Assembly: GCA_003439945.1 (NCBI GenBank)
Contig: QVRM01002806.1
Coordinates: 201,001-265,000 of the forward strand
Length of the DNA stretch: 64,000 nucleotides
Direction of reading: 5' to 3'
Source: Dermanyssus gallinae
Lineage: Eukaryota > Arthropoda > Arachnida > Mesostigmata > Dermanyssidae
How positions within the stretch are numbered: the stretch's first letter is position 1; each line of letters starts with the position of its first letter. Both the position numbers and the translations under genes were made by a program. Of this stretch, positions 12,615-37,915 are shown piece by piece. The notes under the pieces were generated by a model. It was not told the DNA's origin and made no database searches. It saw nothing but the letters and a program-made list of their open reading frames with translations.

Positions 12615-12868
12615 GTAAGCATTTTTAGCAACAATTCGACGAAGCAGTAGGCATAGGCGTTGCTATATATAACTACTACTACTACTGGTCTTTCTTAATA
12701 GTTGTGTAGTATTCAGCGTATTCAGAGTATTTGTTATATAGGTGGAGCACAGTATAAACTAGTCAAGGCCGTACTAATTTGTGGTCGTTCGTCAACTAGC
12801 GTAGCGTTGACGACGTCGCCACCGCCAACGACTGGTTACTCATTGATTGAGTCAGTCCCTCGTACCCG

Positions 12869-13062
12869 AGTTGTTGTTGTTGTTGCTGTCGTTGTTGCTG
12901 TTGTTGTTGTTGTTGTTGTCGTTGTTGTCGTTGCTGTTGTTGTTGTTGTTGTTGTCGTTACTGTCGTTGCTGCTGTTGTTGTTGTGGCTGTTGTTGTTGT
13001 CGTCGTTGCTGTTGTTGCTGCTGCTGCTGCTGTTGTCATCATTGTTGTTCTTGTTTGCTGTC
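12869..13062. repeat. (TTG/TCG/CTG)n trinucleotide tract
   Basis: About 190 bp of TTG-type triplets with TCG and CTG variants. All six frames stay open because of low complexity (poly-Leu, Val and Cys-like on plus, poly-Asn/Thr on minus). I therefore treat the ORFs across it as artefacts. It directly precedes the proposed exon 2 acceptor and may serve as its T-rich tract. Confidence 0.85.
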
Positions 13063-13169
13063 GCTGCAGAGGCTGCGAATATTACGGTGTCGCTACGCCC
13101 ACGCTTTAGTGCCATCGTCGTAGAAGCCGCAGCGGAGAGAGTGACATCGTTCGTGCATAGTCAATTCCA

Positions 13170-26150
<12,981 letters not shown>

Positions 26151-27742
26151 CGACGATACCGCAACGGATGGCTATTGTGGATCGATTGCAAAAGTTCATG
26201 AGAACCACAGAGATAGATAGAGAGCTAAAGAGAGAAACAATCATACCTTTTTATGAGCCTAGCCTTGAAAGCTTAGGTCCATCAGGTAAAAGTCTTTCGT
26301 CAAAAGCCTGTGAAAAAGGGTTTGTTAGGTTTGAGTTTGTATGCGATTGTTTTTGCCATGCGAGCACCCTTACAGCGTTAAGTGTCAACGCTGGCTTAAA
26401 AAAGCTAAGATGGCCGGCTCTCTTACTGGTCAGTAAATCACTCTAAATATAATGAAGTAAGGTACGATACATTTTAAGGTTTGATATGAGTTACCTCTAC
26501 GGGACGGTAGTTGGCTAATGCTGATGAACTACGCCACTACGAACAGATTCCCGCTGATAAAAAAAAAAAAACAGTTATATGAAAGCTAAGATGTGTTTTT
26601 TACTGTCTAAACGAAATCCTTTCCAATCAGCCACGATCGAACTTTTCTCGGTCTGTGTGTGTATAGCTGTGTATGTGACCCTCCCCTCCCTCCCATCCGG
26701 GAACTGCATCTCAAGCAAGTACATCAGAACGCAAATTGATTCTGTACTTCATGCCGTTCTGTCAAAGCGCAGCCGCCAATTACCGGCGACAGTATATTTG
26801 CAGCATTAGCCAGCCTTTTCTCTAAAAGGTATCGTAGCTGAATTGCTTAAGCCGCTCTAAGCCGGCCCAGATTCAGACAGACGTTTGGGCAGATGCTTAG
26901 GCACCGTATGCTACGGTCTAACTGATAGAAGGTTGGACTGGCGCATGCAACGACAGAAAATGTTCGTTCCCCACAGAAAATATCACATTTTGTCTCAAAT
27001 CGTCGCGTAGCGAAACTCCTAACGCTGCGGCCTTTTCCAGCGGGTGGTGACAACACCTGTCTGCGGTTAGCCGTAAAGCGTCATACTAATTACGCACGTA
27101 TTCTCGTGCCTATGGTATGAAATAACGCATCATTACCGTCTTACAACGATACAGCTAATGGAGTTGTTAGACTCCACAAACGATCGGCAAGGAATACTAA
27201 CAAAGCTTGCTTGTGACTTTTGGAAGACTTGACTCTTCGATGCGTCTCAACCTCAATTACGAGCGCGCTAGACACGTATATTGGGCTGGTCATATCTATG
27301 AATAGTGCTGTGCTCACCGCTCTCTGTAAAAGTTGGCCTCTTTTGCTTTGCTACGCCTCCACAGAATAGAGGCGTATTCAAAATCGTTGCTGTTGCAACG
27401 AACTGCAACTCAGAGGTGTCTCATAGTTTCAGCCCTATGGTCCGTCTGCCTATACGGGAAAATCCGCACACCGATATCAAGCCAAATCGCAGCGCACCCG
27501 TGTCAACGTAAGCCACAGTTGTGTCGCCAAAACGACTTAGGATGACTAGTCTCTACTACTCGGTTCACAAGAGTAGCAAGATAGACAAGGCTGAGGCATC
27601 TATCTGGCTTGCAATTTTATATCGGTCACGATATTTGCTTGACAAGCTGGTAACTGATAGCACGAGTTAGTGATACCTATTAAAAAAAATGCGTAAATCC
27701 CTCTTACGGCTTTTGACGGTTTATAGGAGGGAGAAATTTAAG
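26151..27742. other. LOTUS gene 3' UTR and intergenic, no clear gene
   Basis: No canonical AATAAA is seen close to the stop. The short open frames show no recognisable domain. Confidence 0.5.
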
Positions 27743-28330
27743 CTAATGGTACATTACCGCTCCGTGTCTCGACTGTAAGTCATTTTCAGAAACGTCATGC
27801 AGACGTGATAAGTCACCCTCGGGTGCTCTCTCATTACTAGATAAGGAGAGCACGCAAGCCATATTGCAAATAGTGGCGGTGTTCGTTCGATACAGTCTGC
27901 CGCGTGGACGGCCAGTGACGGCCATATCGAGCAAGCTCAGAGCTCTGTCAATTGTCGATTGGTTGACAACGTACTGTACTGAACAAGTTAAATGATTACA
28001 CAAGGGCGGCATCCCTCCGGCATCTTGCCCAGCTCAGACTTCTTTAAATGACAGCTCTGCGAAAAACCTAGGGCCCTGTAGTATGCATATCGTGCGATCG
28101 AGTGCAATATATATTATATGATTTCTACTAGGCTAGAAGTTGGTGCCTGACAGTGCAGCCACACATTTCACGGATCGCAAGCTTTCCAATAGATCACTTA
28201 TTGTGGTAGCGCGGTTGTTATGCAAGCCTACTACGCTTAGGATGGTTGCCATGATTTGTGGCATGTACCTAAGAGACGGAGTTTGACCACTAAAGGCCAA
28301 GCTCCGCCGGTAGTGCATCGTTCTGAGCAA
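27743..28330 (-). other. two adjacent unrecognised minus-strand open frames
   Basis: Frames 28330-28133 (65 codons) and 28012-27743 (89 codons) have a protein-like composition, for example TGRPRGRLYRTNTATICNMA, and lie head to tail on one strand. They may be remnants of a retroelement gag or simply chance. I recognise no family. Confidence 0.2.
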
Positions 28331-29090
28331 CTTCGATTCTCGAAGTTACAAACAAACACAGAGCAAAAGCTCAAAAGATGTTTACAGATCATAAGCCGAT
28401 ACGCTTGATTTTTTTTAAGTCTTCCTAACTATGAATTTACGCGCTCGTACATACGAATAAAGAGGCATACGTTTGATGATGACACTTAGCAAGCGTTCTC
28501 ATTGTTTCCGAGATAGTATGCCTACAGCAAGCGTTCGCTTGGTAATAGACAGTGATAAGCTAATAATGGCCAATCAAAGTGGTTTTTAATTACGTCATAA
28601 TCACATAGGATCTTCAGGTAGAGAAGAGTATCAAAGTGACACGAAGCACTTGTCGAGGTGCGGCGAGCCAATAAAGTTCCAATTAGACATACGGTCTACA
28701 TCATTATTATTTCATTTAGCCATGCGGCAAAAGTCGTCGGCTCTTGCTGCTTCGAAAACAGAAAGAGCTAAAGTTCTGCATTTAACCACTTTTTTAATGT
28801 ATGGATATTATTGGACGAAAATACAATACTTGTTGGGTTGGTTGGAGACGCTATTGAAGAAAGCATTATGTTATATAACATAGCATGACGTTTTAGTTAT
28901 TATAACAAAACAGGTGTATGTATAATGGTTAAGAATGCGATATTCATGCATTCATAATGTGACAAGATGTTTTATAAAAACGCATGATCAACAACGAAAT
29001 AGCTAATAAAATTTGTCGCCAGAAAGTGCTACATATATTTATAAATATTCAGGTCCAAAATTATCTTAAAAAATTGATTTCTTGCGGGAG
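28331..29090. other. non-coding, no recognised feature
   Basis: AT-rich sequence with no gene or repeat visible. Confidence 0.5.
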
Positions 29091-29094
29091 TAAC

Positions 29095-29440
29095 TATGAC
29101 TCTTTCCGGCGTCGGTCCGCTGGTGCGCGACTTCCGCGCGCTGCGGGGACCTTCACGCGTCCACTTGAAAGTTGGTTAGACGGTACAAGCTCCCAATAGT
29201 AACATTCCCGAGGTCACTTTTTAAGTGGCAACGAATACATGTTGTCATTTTGTCGTGGCCCATTCGAGGGCTGTTAAGGCTAATATGATATACGGGGGAA
29301 ATGGGCTGCTCATGGACCCCGGGCCAGACGGTTAATGTCCCGGGCTTTAGCAACCTGGGAGTACCGTCTGGGACGCCTGGAAGTACCGTCTGGGACGCCT
29401 GCTGCCTTGGCTTAATAGGCACAATGAGGGCGATGTAGCC
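29095..29440 (+). repeat. dispersed repeat A, copy 1
   Basis: Shares ordered blocks with 37575-37915 and 52290-52640: GCTGCGGGGACCTTCACGCG, TCCCAATAGTAACATTCCCG, CGTGGCCCATTCGAGGGCTG, CCCGGGCC, GTCTGGGACGCCTGCTGCCT and TTAATAGGCACAATGAG. A GTACCGTCTGGGACGCCTG segment is duplicated at 29361-29401. A higher GC content than its surroundings suggests an inserted element. The type is unknown. Confidence 0.8.
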
Positions 29441-30250
29441 ACATGAACGCAGAAAGAGTAACACCGTGAAAGAACTTAGATGACTTTGGATAAAGTATAA
29501 CTAATACCGTCACTGGAGGGTCTGACGAGTTAACAGTAGCTGCAGCACGATCTGCTACAAACGCAATTCGAAATTACTTCATACGAGTTTACTCGTATAC
29601 TTATTTTTGCTACTTCCAAAGAACGTCTTTCCCCGGTGCTGAAGTCGCCATACGCTTTTTGAAATTGTAGATAGGCGATGCTACGAACTTTAAAAAAAAC
29701 AATAAGCATTTGTTTATTCTGTCTGAATTTTGGTCTCTCTTTCTTGGTGCAGAGAAAAGTGCAGCACTTGCGATTCACACTCGGATCGTAAAATGGCTTC
29801 AGCGTTAGTAATTTCGGTGGTAAAACACAATGCACTAGGTAATAAAACTAAGGAAATCTCGTCCTGCTTTATCCCGTATAAAAATTGTAGGACTTATCGC
29901 AGCGTATACTCCATTTTGTGCCATCTTCGTATTTATTTCTTGCATGCGCTGCCAAATAAAAAGTATACCCCTGTAATTTTTCTAGACTTTCACGCTGTAC
30001 TACGCGCTACAGTCGATGGCATTGGCCGCTGTTGTTCAGAACACAGTATGATATTTTTTACCTCCACAAGACTTGGGCCAAGGCACGAAACCGAACAAAC
30101 TAGCATTTGGCGCGCCCCATTCCACCTTATATGTACCACAGCAGGAATTGGGCTGGATCACAGCATATCAGAGAGACTGGCACGTGGACTAGCTGCGGAA
30201 TGCCCCAGCTGCGGAATGCCCCAGACCAATAAAAAAAATGTCTTCAACAC
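29441..30250. other. non-coding, no recognised feature
   Basis: No protein domain or repeat was recognised. Confidence 0.5.
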
Positions 30251-30731
30251 ATCGTAACAAGTAGTCATAAAGGACGCGCTGAAAAGTGTCACCTTGCCTA
30301 CAACGCATAATGTCGGCAACCCATGCGACCTAGAACTTCCTAAAATTCGTGAGCACAGTCAGCTGAAATGCGAATAGATTTGGAGTGTCGTCAATTCAAC
30401 TGTTTTCAACTGTTTGTTTATTGGCATTTCTTGTAAGATAATAGCACACATTAATTTCAAGCTCATTTAAGCACATAGCTTGTTCGGAGCAATCGTAACA
30501 AGTAGTCATAAAGGACGCGCTGAAAAAGTGTCACCTTGCCTACAACGCATACTGTCGGCTACCCATGCGACCTGGCACTTCCTAAAATTCGTGAGCACAG
30601 TCAGCTGAAATGCGAATAGATTTGGATTGTCGTCAATTCAACTGTTTTCAACTGTTCGTTTATTGACATTCCTTGGTAAGATAATTGCACACATTAATTT
30701 AAAGCTCATTTAAGCACATAGCTTGTTTGGA
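30251..30731. repeat. tandem duplication, 241-bp unit, two copies
   Basis: Unit 1 is 30251-30491 and unit 2 is 30492-30731. Both start ATCGTAACAAGTAGTCATAA and run to AGCACATAGCTTGTT with few substitutions. No coding potential. Confidence 0.95.
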
Positions 30732-30989
30732 ACCCCTTTTATGAGATAACAATGTATAATTTATTTACAATATATTGCAACATGGTTGTATGTTTATATC
30801 ACTTTTAACCAGATACCAAAGTTTCAAGATAATGCTCTTTGAGATCGCATTTGAGCAGGGACTTTGTCGGTCTGACGGAGGCCGGTACTTTGTTCTAGTA
30901 GGGGGCCCCAATGTTTCTGATTGATAGCTTTGACTGGCTGACGTTGGCGTGTGACAGAGTAAGCAAGTTTGATGCGGTTGATGCGTTAA

Positions 30990-31270
30990 TACAATTGTAA
31001 GGGCCTGAACGGGTTACTAGGAGGAAAACACGAATATTGACCGACACGGGTGTGATTTTTATTATTGTCCGACTTCTCTACGACGCCGGTACAGCACCGC
31101 CACTCCGGCCTGTCTCACCACACAGCGATCCCTCCTCGACCGCGTCTCTACAACGTCTCTTTTTACTCACTGTAGTGTCGTCAGTTCTCCTAACGGCAAC
31201 AGCTTAGGTTACAGTAACAATGGCACGTCGGTGTTGCTGCCGCTGCTGCTTCCCCTCCCCTCTCCGCTAA
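30990..31270 (-). repeat. possible LTR of a retrotransposon relic
   Basis: On the minus strand, a GC-rich stretch leads to GGACAATAATAAAAATCACA (polyadenylation-like) and CGTGTTTTCCTCC. It lies downstream of protease-like coding sequence on the same strand. I did not find a partner LTR, so this is tentative. Confidence 0.25.
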
Positions 31271-32480
31271 CGCTTATTGAATCTATGTGCGCCGGTACTA
31301 GCAGACGTCGCTAAGCCATCTCTCTCTATACCTACATCTCCGCTTACAATAACAATCTACAGCCTTACACAATCAATGAGTGATAAGCTTTGTCTGCCTA
31401 CTGCTGATGCATTAAATACCGGTTGTCCCGAGCTGCACAACCGTAATTACATAACGTGGTCGGGTAGAGCCTCAACGAATCCACAGTCACCTTTCGTACT
31501 TAAGCGCCTGCCACCTGCCAGTACCAGGTCCAAATGCAGATCGGGTTCTGACGCAGAAATCCCCTTAAGAATAACCAAGAGCGATTTGCCAACGACCGTA
31601 GTTTTTTTGATGCAAGGGCTTTGTCATGATGGCGTTAGGCTTCAGGTTTTCCGCAAGCTGGTATCGTCTATTTTCGCAGCGCTCGATTTTCTTCCAAAAC
31701 CCTTCGGCGACTTCTTCTTTAGAGTGCGGCAATTCCACCGATCAATTCCAAAAACAACATTTTTTCAGCCCGCATGCTGTTACCGCCGCTGTTAAAAGTC
31801 CGCGGTGAGGCGCAGACGTTCGCCTCTTCCAAGAGGACCGTTTATCCCTACGTCGAAATGACGCGCCGAGGCGCAGACGTTCGCCTCTTCCAAGAGGACC
31901 GTTTATCCCTACGTCGAAATGACGCGCCTTCCCTTAAGGTCGCCGAACACATACCCTGCGTCTAGCAACAGCTCCTTCGCGCGAGGCCCGCCAACCCGCT
32001 TTACCATTTCAACGTCGATATGCTTAGTGGCGTGGGCAGCGTTATCCCGAAGTTTAATGACATGGACAGAGTTCTTCCGAAGCTTAATGGCGTGAGCAGA
32101 GTCGTCGATGCGATTTCCTCGACGAGTCGGACCGCTAATCAGTTTGCCGGATCGTATTAGAAGATTTTTTTACCTGCCGAGGTCTGGACCCACACACATG
32201 GGTGTACGTAACTTCGTGCCCCAACCTGGAGAGCTGAGAGCCACTATCTAGCAAAAACCTCGCCTGTTTATGTCAACCTGTCGCATTGTGTCGGAAGGAT
32301 CGTCGGATGCCACAAATTAATCCGCCTCGACCTGCCTGCAGGAACTCCAGTACAGGTGTCTGTAGGAGGGCGTGCAAACTTTTATACAATACTTCCATAA
32401 TCGTTCTCTATAATCTTTATACAATCTACGAGACGAAGCAAGCCTTAGTCGTGGGTGTCACGCTCCGCTCTAGTTTTATC
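31271..32480 (-). pseudogene. LTR-retrotransposon relic with aspartic protease motif
   Basis: On the minus strand, QARFLLDSGSQLS at about 32261-32223 matches the retropepsin active-site pattern LLDSG of Gypsy- or BEL-like elements. Downstream, toward lower coordinates, is a long GC-richer stretch with decayed frames (for example LDLVLAGGRRLSTKGDCGFV at about 31540-31480), broken by many stops. No RT or integrase block could be identified. The identity rests mainly on one motif. Confidence 0.35.
31807..31928. repeat. tandem duplication, 61-bp unit, exact
   Basis: The unit starting GAGGCGCAGACGTTCGCCTC occurs at 31807-31867 and 31868-31928 with no difference seen, so the duplication is recent. 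It lies within the LTR-type relic. Confidence 0.95.
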
Positions 32481-32835
32481 TAACACGTTCACATATAGAT
32501 CGCATACTATAGCCTACGGAGCCAAATCTGTTCATAGATAGGAGACCACATGCCTGTAGCGTGCCTCCCGTCAACGCTATAGTCAACGTCTACCTCGCCG
32601 CCTCACCATCTAGCAAATTTCGAGTATTTTTTGCCGCCGGAGGTTAGAAAAGGCCCTCCTTTGTTAAGCACCAAACTGCGGAATCCATCGTTAAATGTAA
32701 AGAGGTGCTCACGTTGCCACATTGTGCGCTCGTCGCGTTCATCTGCTGGAGAGTAACTAGCCGATATAAGATCGGGTCTGTTGTCGCTTCTTGGCCGCTG
32801 GGCCCCCGCGTCACGACAGCCGATAGGCGGTTATA
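32481..32835. other. non-coding, no recognised feature
   Basis: No protein domain or repeat was recognised. Confidence 0.5.
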
Positions 32836-33028
<193 letters not shown>

Positions 33029-33029
33029 G

Positions 33030-33720
33030 ATCAAGTAGTTCTTAGCATGAAATACAGGCAATAGACTGACAAAAACCCACGTACTTTTTACTGTTCAGTA
33101 AAGTCACCCCAAAGCTCAACACATGTGGTCCAACGATCCTCAATAGCCTTTACACAAGCAAATTGTTCAGACTCTTTTAAACCCAACAAACTTACAACAC
33201 AGTTGATATTACAGCATTATTTCTCATATACCCATTTCCGTAGAAGTCGTCTTGAGCTCGGTCTAAACAGATTATAGTGGCACACGTCCAGGCCTGGAGG
33301 ATTCTCGACAATTTGAAACTTATGTTTTGCGTAGTTTGGCCATGGCAGCAAGAAGGCGGGTAAACGGGCGCATTGTCATGGTGAAACAGCACTGTCCTTT
33401 TCTGCATCTCGGACCGTGATGCTGTGATATGTGTTCCTTCAGCCTTTCGCCGCATGTGGTCTACTCCCCGGTGGCATCTTTCCGTTCTAAAGTGAAGTGA
33501 TGAAGGTTTCGTCGGCGGTTACGATTTGCCAAAAAAGTCTTTTTCTCAAAAGTTCCAAATGCTCTCCGAAACTGGTGCGTGTGGCAGTGCTTGCTTGCTT
33601 ATCTGTTAGCTCGTGCAGCAGCAGTTTTGCTTTAATTCTTTCAGTCGCCGTGGGGACACGCTATTGTCCAAAGGCAGCATTTCGTTGAAAGCTCTGTCAG
33701 GGGAGAAAGACGATAGACTA
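33030..33720 (-). pseudogene. mariner-type transposase relic
   Basis: On the minus strand, IKAKLLLHELTDKQASTATR is followed by WQIVTADETFI (first catalytic Asp region), TVLFHHDNAPVYPP (second catalytic Asp) and a frame-shifted C-terminus. The order and spacing are those of a mariner enzyme. Stops and frameshifts make it dead. Its 3' end lies beside the (TA)n tract at 32836-33028. Confidence 0.75.
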
Positions 33721-33880
33721 CAGTTAAATACTTTTCGGATGATGCTCTCTGCATGCAGGGCAGCCCTATGTAGCACTGAAGCCACTGTACACTTAAAAAA
33801 AGAATCTAACAGTTTTTATTGCACAGACGCCAGAAGTTATTGTCGTGCGCTCCAGCTATATGTACATAACTCGTTTTTGA

Positions 33881-33952
33881 CAACGGAAAGAGTGCGTGGT
33901 AAAAACCTAATGCTAACAACGGAAAGAGTGCGTGGTAAAAACCTAATGCTAG
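33881..33952. repeat. tandem duplication, 36-bp unit
   Basis: CAACGGAAAGAGTGCGTGGT plus AAAAACCTAATGCTAA, present twice in tandem without change. Confidence 0.95.
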
Positions 33953-34805
33953 CTACAGAGATACTGTGAGAAACCGCTGTCTAGGATGGAGAGGCACATT
34001 TTTTGTATGTGAGGTATGCATGTGTATTTTACAACTGTTTTTAAGCTAAACTGTTAGAATCGTCCCTCACATTCAAATGCTTGTTTGTGTAAATATATTT
34101 CAACATGATTCACGTGCTGCTAATTCAAGTAAATGTATCTGATACGAAAGTCCCATCTAGAGCGTACTTATCGATTTCGTGATCTCCGATCTTATTGGAC
34201 AGGTCATTGCACCTTCTAAACCGAGCGATTGGTTCATCCATGATGAAGTACTGTTCTTCAAGATGCAGAGGCCACGGTTTATAAAGGTTAGGAAGTAATG
34301 TCTTAACGTCCGTTTGTGATTTTTCAAACGCCGGAAAAAGTTGCCATCTGCAGCAGAAAGAACATCAATAAGACACAGCTTAGGGTTAATGCAGATTCGT
34401 TTACAGATTACGTTAATGGTAAGAGGATTGTGTTTAAAGTGTTAATGCAGACTCTTTGTTTATTTATACATTATACACAACATCATTTTAATACAGAATC
34501 AGGTCAGACCGGGTAGACCACTGCCTGAGGGCAGCGAAATTAACACCGCAGCCGCATTTCCACGTTGCACTTCAATTATTCTTTGTAGCAGAAATTCCCC
34601 TGCCTCATCTTTCTCACTTGCCGCTCTTTTCCCAATTTCTTTCAGACTTCGGGGGAATATCCCAAGTCTCTTCTAACTTTTCTAATGCATCTAACCACGC
34701 AAGGTAGAGAAAAATATACCAATATAGTATCCGACGCCGACCACACTCTTCCCAGGGAAAGAAAGCGATGGTTCCAACATTTTTGAAACTTTAAGATGTC
34801 AATAC
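33953..34805. other. non-coding, no recognised feature
   Basis: AT-rich sequence without a recognisable gene. Confidence 0.5.
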
Positions 34806-34876
34806 AATCTAGCTTTCTACGGCAATTTACATTCAGCGCAACACACTAGATTTAAATTGCCGTAGAAAGCTAGATT
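34806..34876. ncRNA. 24-bp perfect-stem hairpin, miRNA-precursor-like
   Basis: Arm 34806-34829 (starting AATCTAGCTTTCTACGGC) is exactly complementary to 34853-34876, with a 23-nt loop. The 71-nt foldback is in the size range of animal miRNA precursors. The perfect pairing over 24 bp could instead mark a small inverted-repeat element. No known miRNA seed is recognised. Confidence 0.35.
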
Positions 34877-35945
34877 TATTGGACTGGACACGACAGGCTA
34901 AATGCGTAATAATACATTTAGAAACAGCGATAATCGTATCTTATAGAGAAGGTAACGGACACACTCTGGGAGACAAATGCTTTACGATGCTATCCCATCT
35001 TACAGTGGCGGAGACCAGGTGTTTGTTTGACATTTGAGGCAAACATTTGAGGAAATGCAGTGACGATACTGGGTAAGGGGAAATGCAGTGAAGATACTGG
35101 GTAAGGGAAAATATAATAAGGGGAAATGAGAGAAATTGGCAGTTGAAAGCATAAGTTTGCCTTAAACGGCATGTTAGAACCAGAATATAATATACACTTT
35201 GTAGCAGCGGTGGTTGGGCAACCAAAGCATCGTTTTCAAGACGAAATGTTAGTATCGCCATTATATGTATCAGACCAGCAGAAAGCCCTTATAGGTTTAG
35301 TGCGCGTTGACAACGTGAGCATGTGTACGCTACAGTGTTGCAGACGTATTGCAGCTTACTACGCGCATCAACAGAAGAATTGTTATAGTCTTAAAAAGAA
35401 GGAATCAAAAACTTACCCGCCATAAAAATTGTTGCACACGGTGGCATTTTTGATGAATGTCATCTTGCAGATTGGAAATATCTTAAAGAGACTTTTGCGA
35501 GCCAGGCGTAGGTTGTAGTTCTGAGTTGTGCTTGCCTTCAAATTACTGAATTTGAAGAAAGACGTTCCTACTTCGCGAAAGCCAAGAGTATTGTTTCCAT
35601 ATCCTAGGAAAAAGTTGCTGTGTTTAATCCTAAACAAAACCAAAACAGAAATCATGTCAGAGCCACCATGTGTTTGTCTATTGATTAAGCTGCGTCATAT
35701 AAAACTGGAATTTTACAGAAAAAGCACTTCATCCTGAGAGAGCACAACGAGCTGTCCACTATTCGTGTCTTCTCAATAATCGTTGTTGTTATCATTCCAC
35801 TTATTTAATTGGAACTAAGAAACACTACACAGTGTTATTTTATTCCACACAAACAAATGGAAACTTATTAAGTGGAATTTAAATAGGTTCCTGACTAACA
35901 CTAAAATCAAACTAAAGGTAAACGGTTATATTAAAATTCCACATA
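34877..35945. other. non-coding; short imperfect tandem repeat at 35052-35127
   Basis: GGGGAAATGCAGTGAAGATA-type units recur two to three times near 35052-35127. No gene was recognised. Confidence 0.5.
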
Positions 35946-36690
35946 AATAAGTTTTTATTTGATTTAGACCTGTCCATCCATAAATGTGGTGTCCTGCATT
36001 TTGGACATGGAAATGCAAGACACCCTTATAAGGTTGGGGGTCAGGAATTGTGCAAACTTCAAGTTGTAAAAGACCTCGGAGTCCTCACGAGCAACAAATT
36101 AAGGTACCCCGAACATGTAACTGATGTTGCCACAAAGGCTTCTCAACGCGCAAATTGGGTCTTCCGATCATTTGCTGTACGCTCTCCTGAGCTGTACGTC
36201 CAATTGTATACTACATACATACTGCCACTACTGACATACGCAGCACCAGCGTGGTTTCCGGGTTTAAGTAAGGACAAAGCTTGCCTGGAACGAGTGGAAC
36301 GGAAATTCACGAAACGGGTTGCATTTCGCTGCCATGTTGACCGGTGTCATGTCGACGTTCCCCACACAATTGACGTGATTAAGAAGCTTGATCAAAGAAT
36401 GTTGCTAAAGCTGAGAAAGAACCCGCGTCTATTCAACAAAATGTTCGTTGAAAGGCTAACGACAACGCGTCGGGCTAGCAGCATGGTTCCTGTGTTCATC
36501 GCACGAAAGCGCTACATCAGCGATCTATACCCATGGAGGATCTCTAGGCATATTCACGAGTGTTAGGGGCCGCCAACACCCTGCACTACTTGCAGATTAT
36601 AATCACGTATTGATCACATGACATACATGCATATATGCGAATGTACATTCTTCTTTCTACCTTGAATAAAGCGTTTCAATCTTTATATTT
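35946..36690 (+). mobile_element. 5'-truncated LINE (RT thumb to 3' end)
   Basis: Plus strand, one frame from about 35965 to TAG at 36564-36566: LSIHKCGVLHFGHGN, then CKLQVVKDLGVLTSNKL, TYILPLLTYAAPAWFPGL and ERVERKFTKRVA. This is the standard RT block D-E, thumb and C-terminus of CR1/Jockey-like LINEs. The 3' UTR ends in CCTTGAATAAAGCGTTTCAA. 5' truncation is typical of target-primed reverse transcription. The frame is still open for about 200 codons, so the insertion is fairly young. Confidence 0.88.
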
Positions 36691-36738
36691 GTATGTGTGG
36701 AATAATATAATACTGACTAGTGTTCTTTTTTATTCCTG

Positions 36739-36739
<1 letters not shown>

Positions 36740-36770
<31 letters not shown>
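36740..36770. repeat. (TA)n microsatellite
   Basis: A short pure TA run downstream of the LINE 3' end. Confidence 0.9.
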
Positions 36771-36772
<2 letters not shown>

Positions 36773-37528
36773 ATGCAGTGCATTAACGACTAAGCGAACG
36801 GCATCTTTATGCACTCCCACTACTTCAATGTACGCATTTGTCCTTCCTTCAAACGAGTAAAACTGTTAGTGTTGGATTATGGACAGTCCATGTAGAATGT
36901 ATCTTAAAATATGTGTACCACAGCAATCTCACCTGAATACATAAGGACCGAGCTCATGCATGATAGGTCGTCTTCCAACCACAAAGTTGTTGTGATTCGT
37001 GTCAAGTTGAATACGTAGAGTGATTGGTACGAGTCAATCGGGCACTTGATAAGTCCTCCCAATTGTAGAATTTACCACTAGAGGCCGTTCCTGCCATGTA
37101 TCTTCCAGAGTCCAGGCAAAAAGCCGATGTCTACAGCTATCAGAACAACTTACAGCTGCTGCAATTTACAAACCCGAAACAAATAGTCAACGTGGGTAGG
37201 CACTAAGCTTTACAGGCATAGAAAGTACTAGTAATACATATAACGGGCATCATTTTACACGGAGTGCTAAGCCGCCCGGAAACATTGGTTTGATAAACAA
37301 TCAGCTTCATTGAAATTGTACCACGATACAGACGAACGCGTAAAATAATGCCAGTGATAATAAACCCGATTCTTAGTTAGCCCGACTTGAGGCAGCTCCT
37401 AACAGAGGGTGTCACGGCAGGGCACGGATCGACGTGCAGTAATGAATAAAGCTTGCAGCGCACTGCACCACGGGGGGGTTCTGTGTCCAAGGGCTGGGAT
37501 AGTATTGAAAAACAAGCACGTGTTGAGC
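36771..37528. other. non-coding, no recognised feature
   Basis: No protein domain was recognised. Confidence 0.5.
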
Positions 37529-37572
37529 AAGCACGTATTGGCACAGGAAAAAAACTGTGCCAATACGTGCTT
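37529..37572. repeat. perfect 18-bp inverted repeat, 8-nt loop
   Basis: AAGCACGTATTGGCACAG at 37529-37546 pairs exactly with 37555-37572 across GAAAAAAA. It abuts the left edge of repeat A copy 2. Confidence 0.85.
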
Positions 37573-37574
37573 TT

Positions 37575-37915
37575 CTTACGGGGGTTTCTATGACTCTTGC
37601 CAGCGGGTGCGAGACTTCCGCGCGCTGCGGGGACCTTCACGCGCCAAAATGAAGGTTGGTCAGACGTTATGTTAACTCACAATAGTAACTCTCCCGGGGC
37701 CACTTAATGGTGGTGAGGGGGGCAAGGCATACGATATCGGTTGGATGGCAACGAATTCATATTGTCATTCTGTCGTGGCCCATTCGAGGGCTGTTAAGGC
37801 TACTGCCAATACGGGGGAAATGTGCTGCACATGAAACCCGGGCCGGACGGTGAACGCCCAATGGGTACCGTCTGGGACGCCTGCTGCCTGGCATAATAGG
37901 CATAATGAGTGCGAG
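37575..37915 (+). repeat. dispersed repeat A, copy 2
   Basis: The same ordered blocks as at 29095 and 52290: GCGCTGCGGGGACCTTCACG, GGGGGCAAGGCATACGATAT, CGTGGCCCATTCGAGGGCTG, TACCGTCTGGGACGCCTGCT and AATAGGCATAATGAGTGCGA. Confidence 0.85.

Noticed and set aside
30256..30731. Short CRISPR-like or regulated repeat array
   Set aside because: Only two 241-bp units and a eukaryotic context; a simple tandem duplication. No CRISPR array is present anywhere in the window.
31277..31795. 172-codon plus-strand frame as a gene
   Set aside because: No domain; the opposite strand holds retroelement-like frames and a nearby protease motif, so it is probably an antisense shadow.
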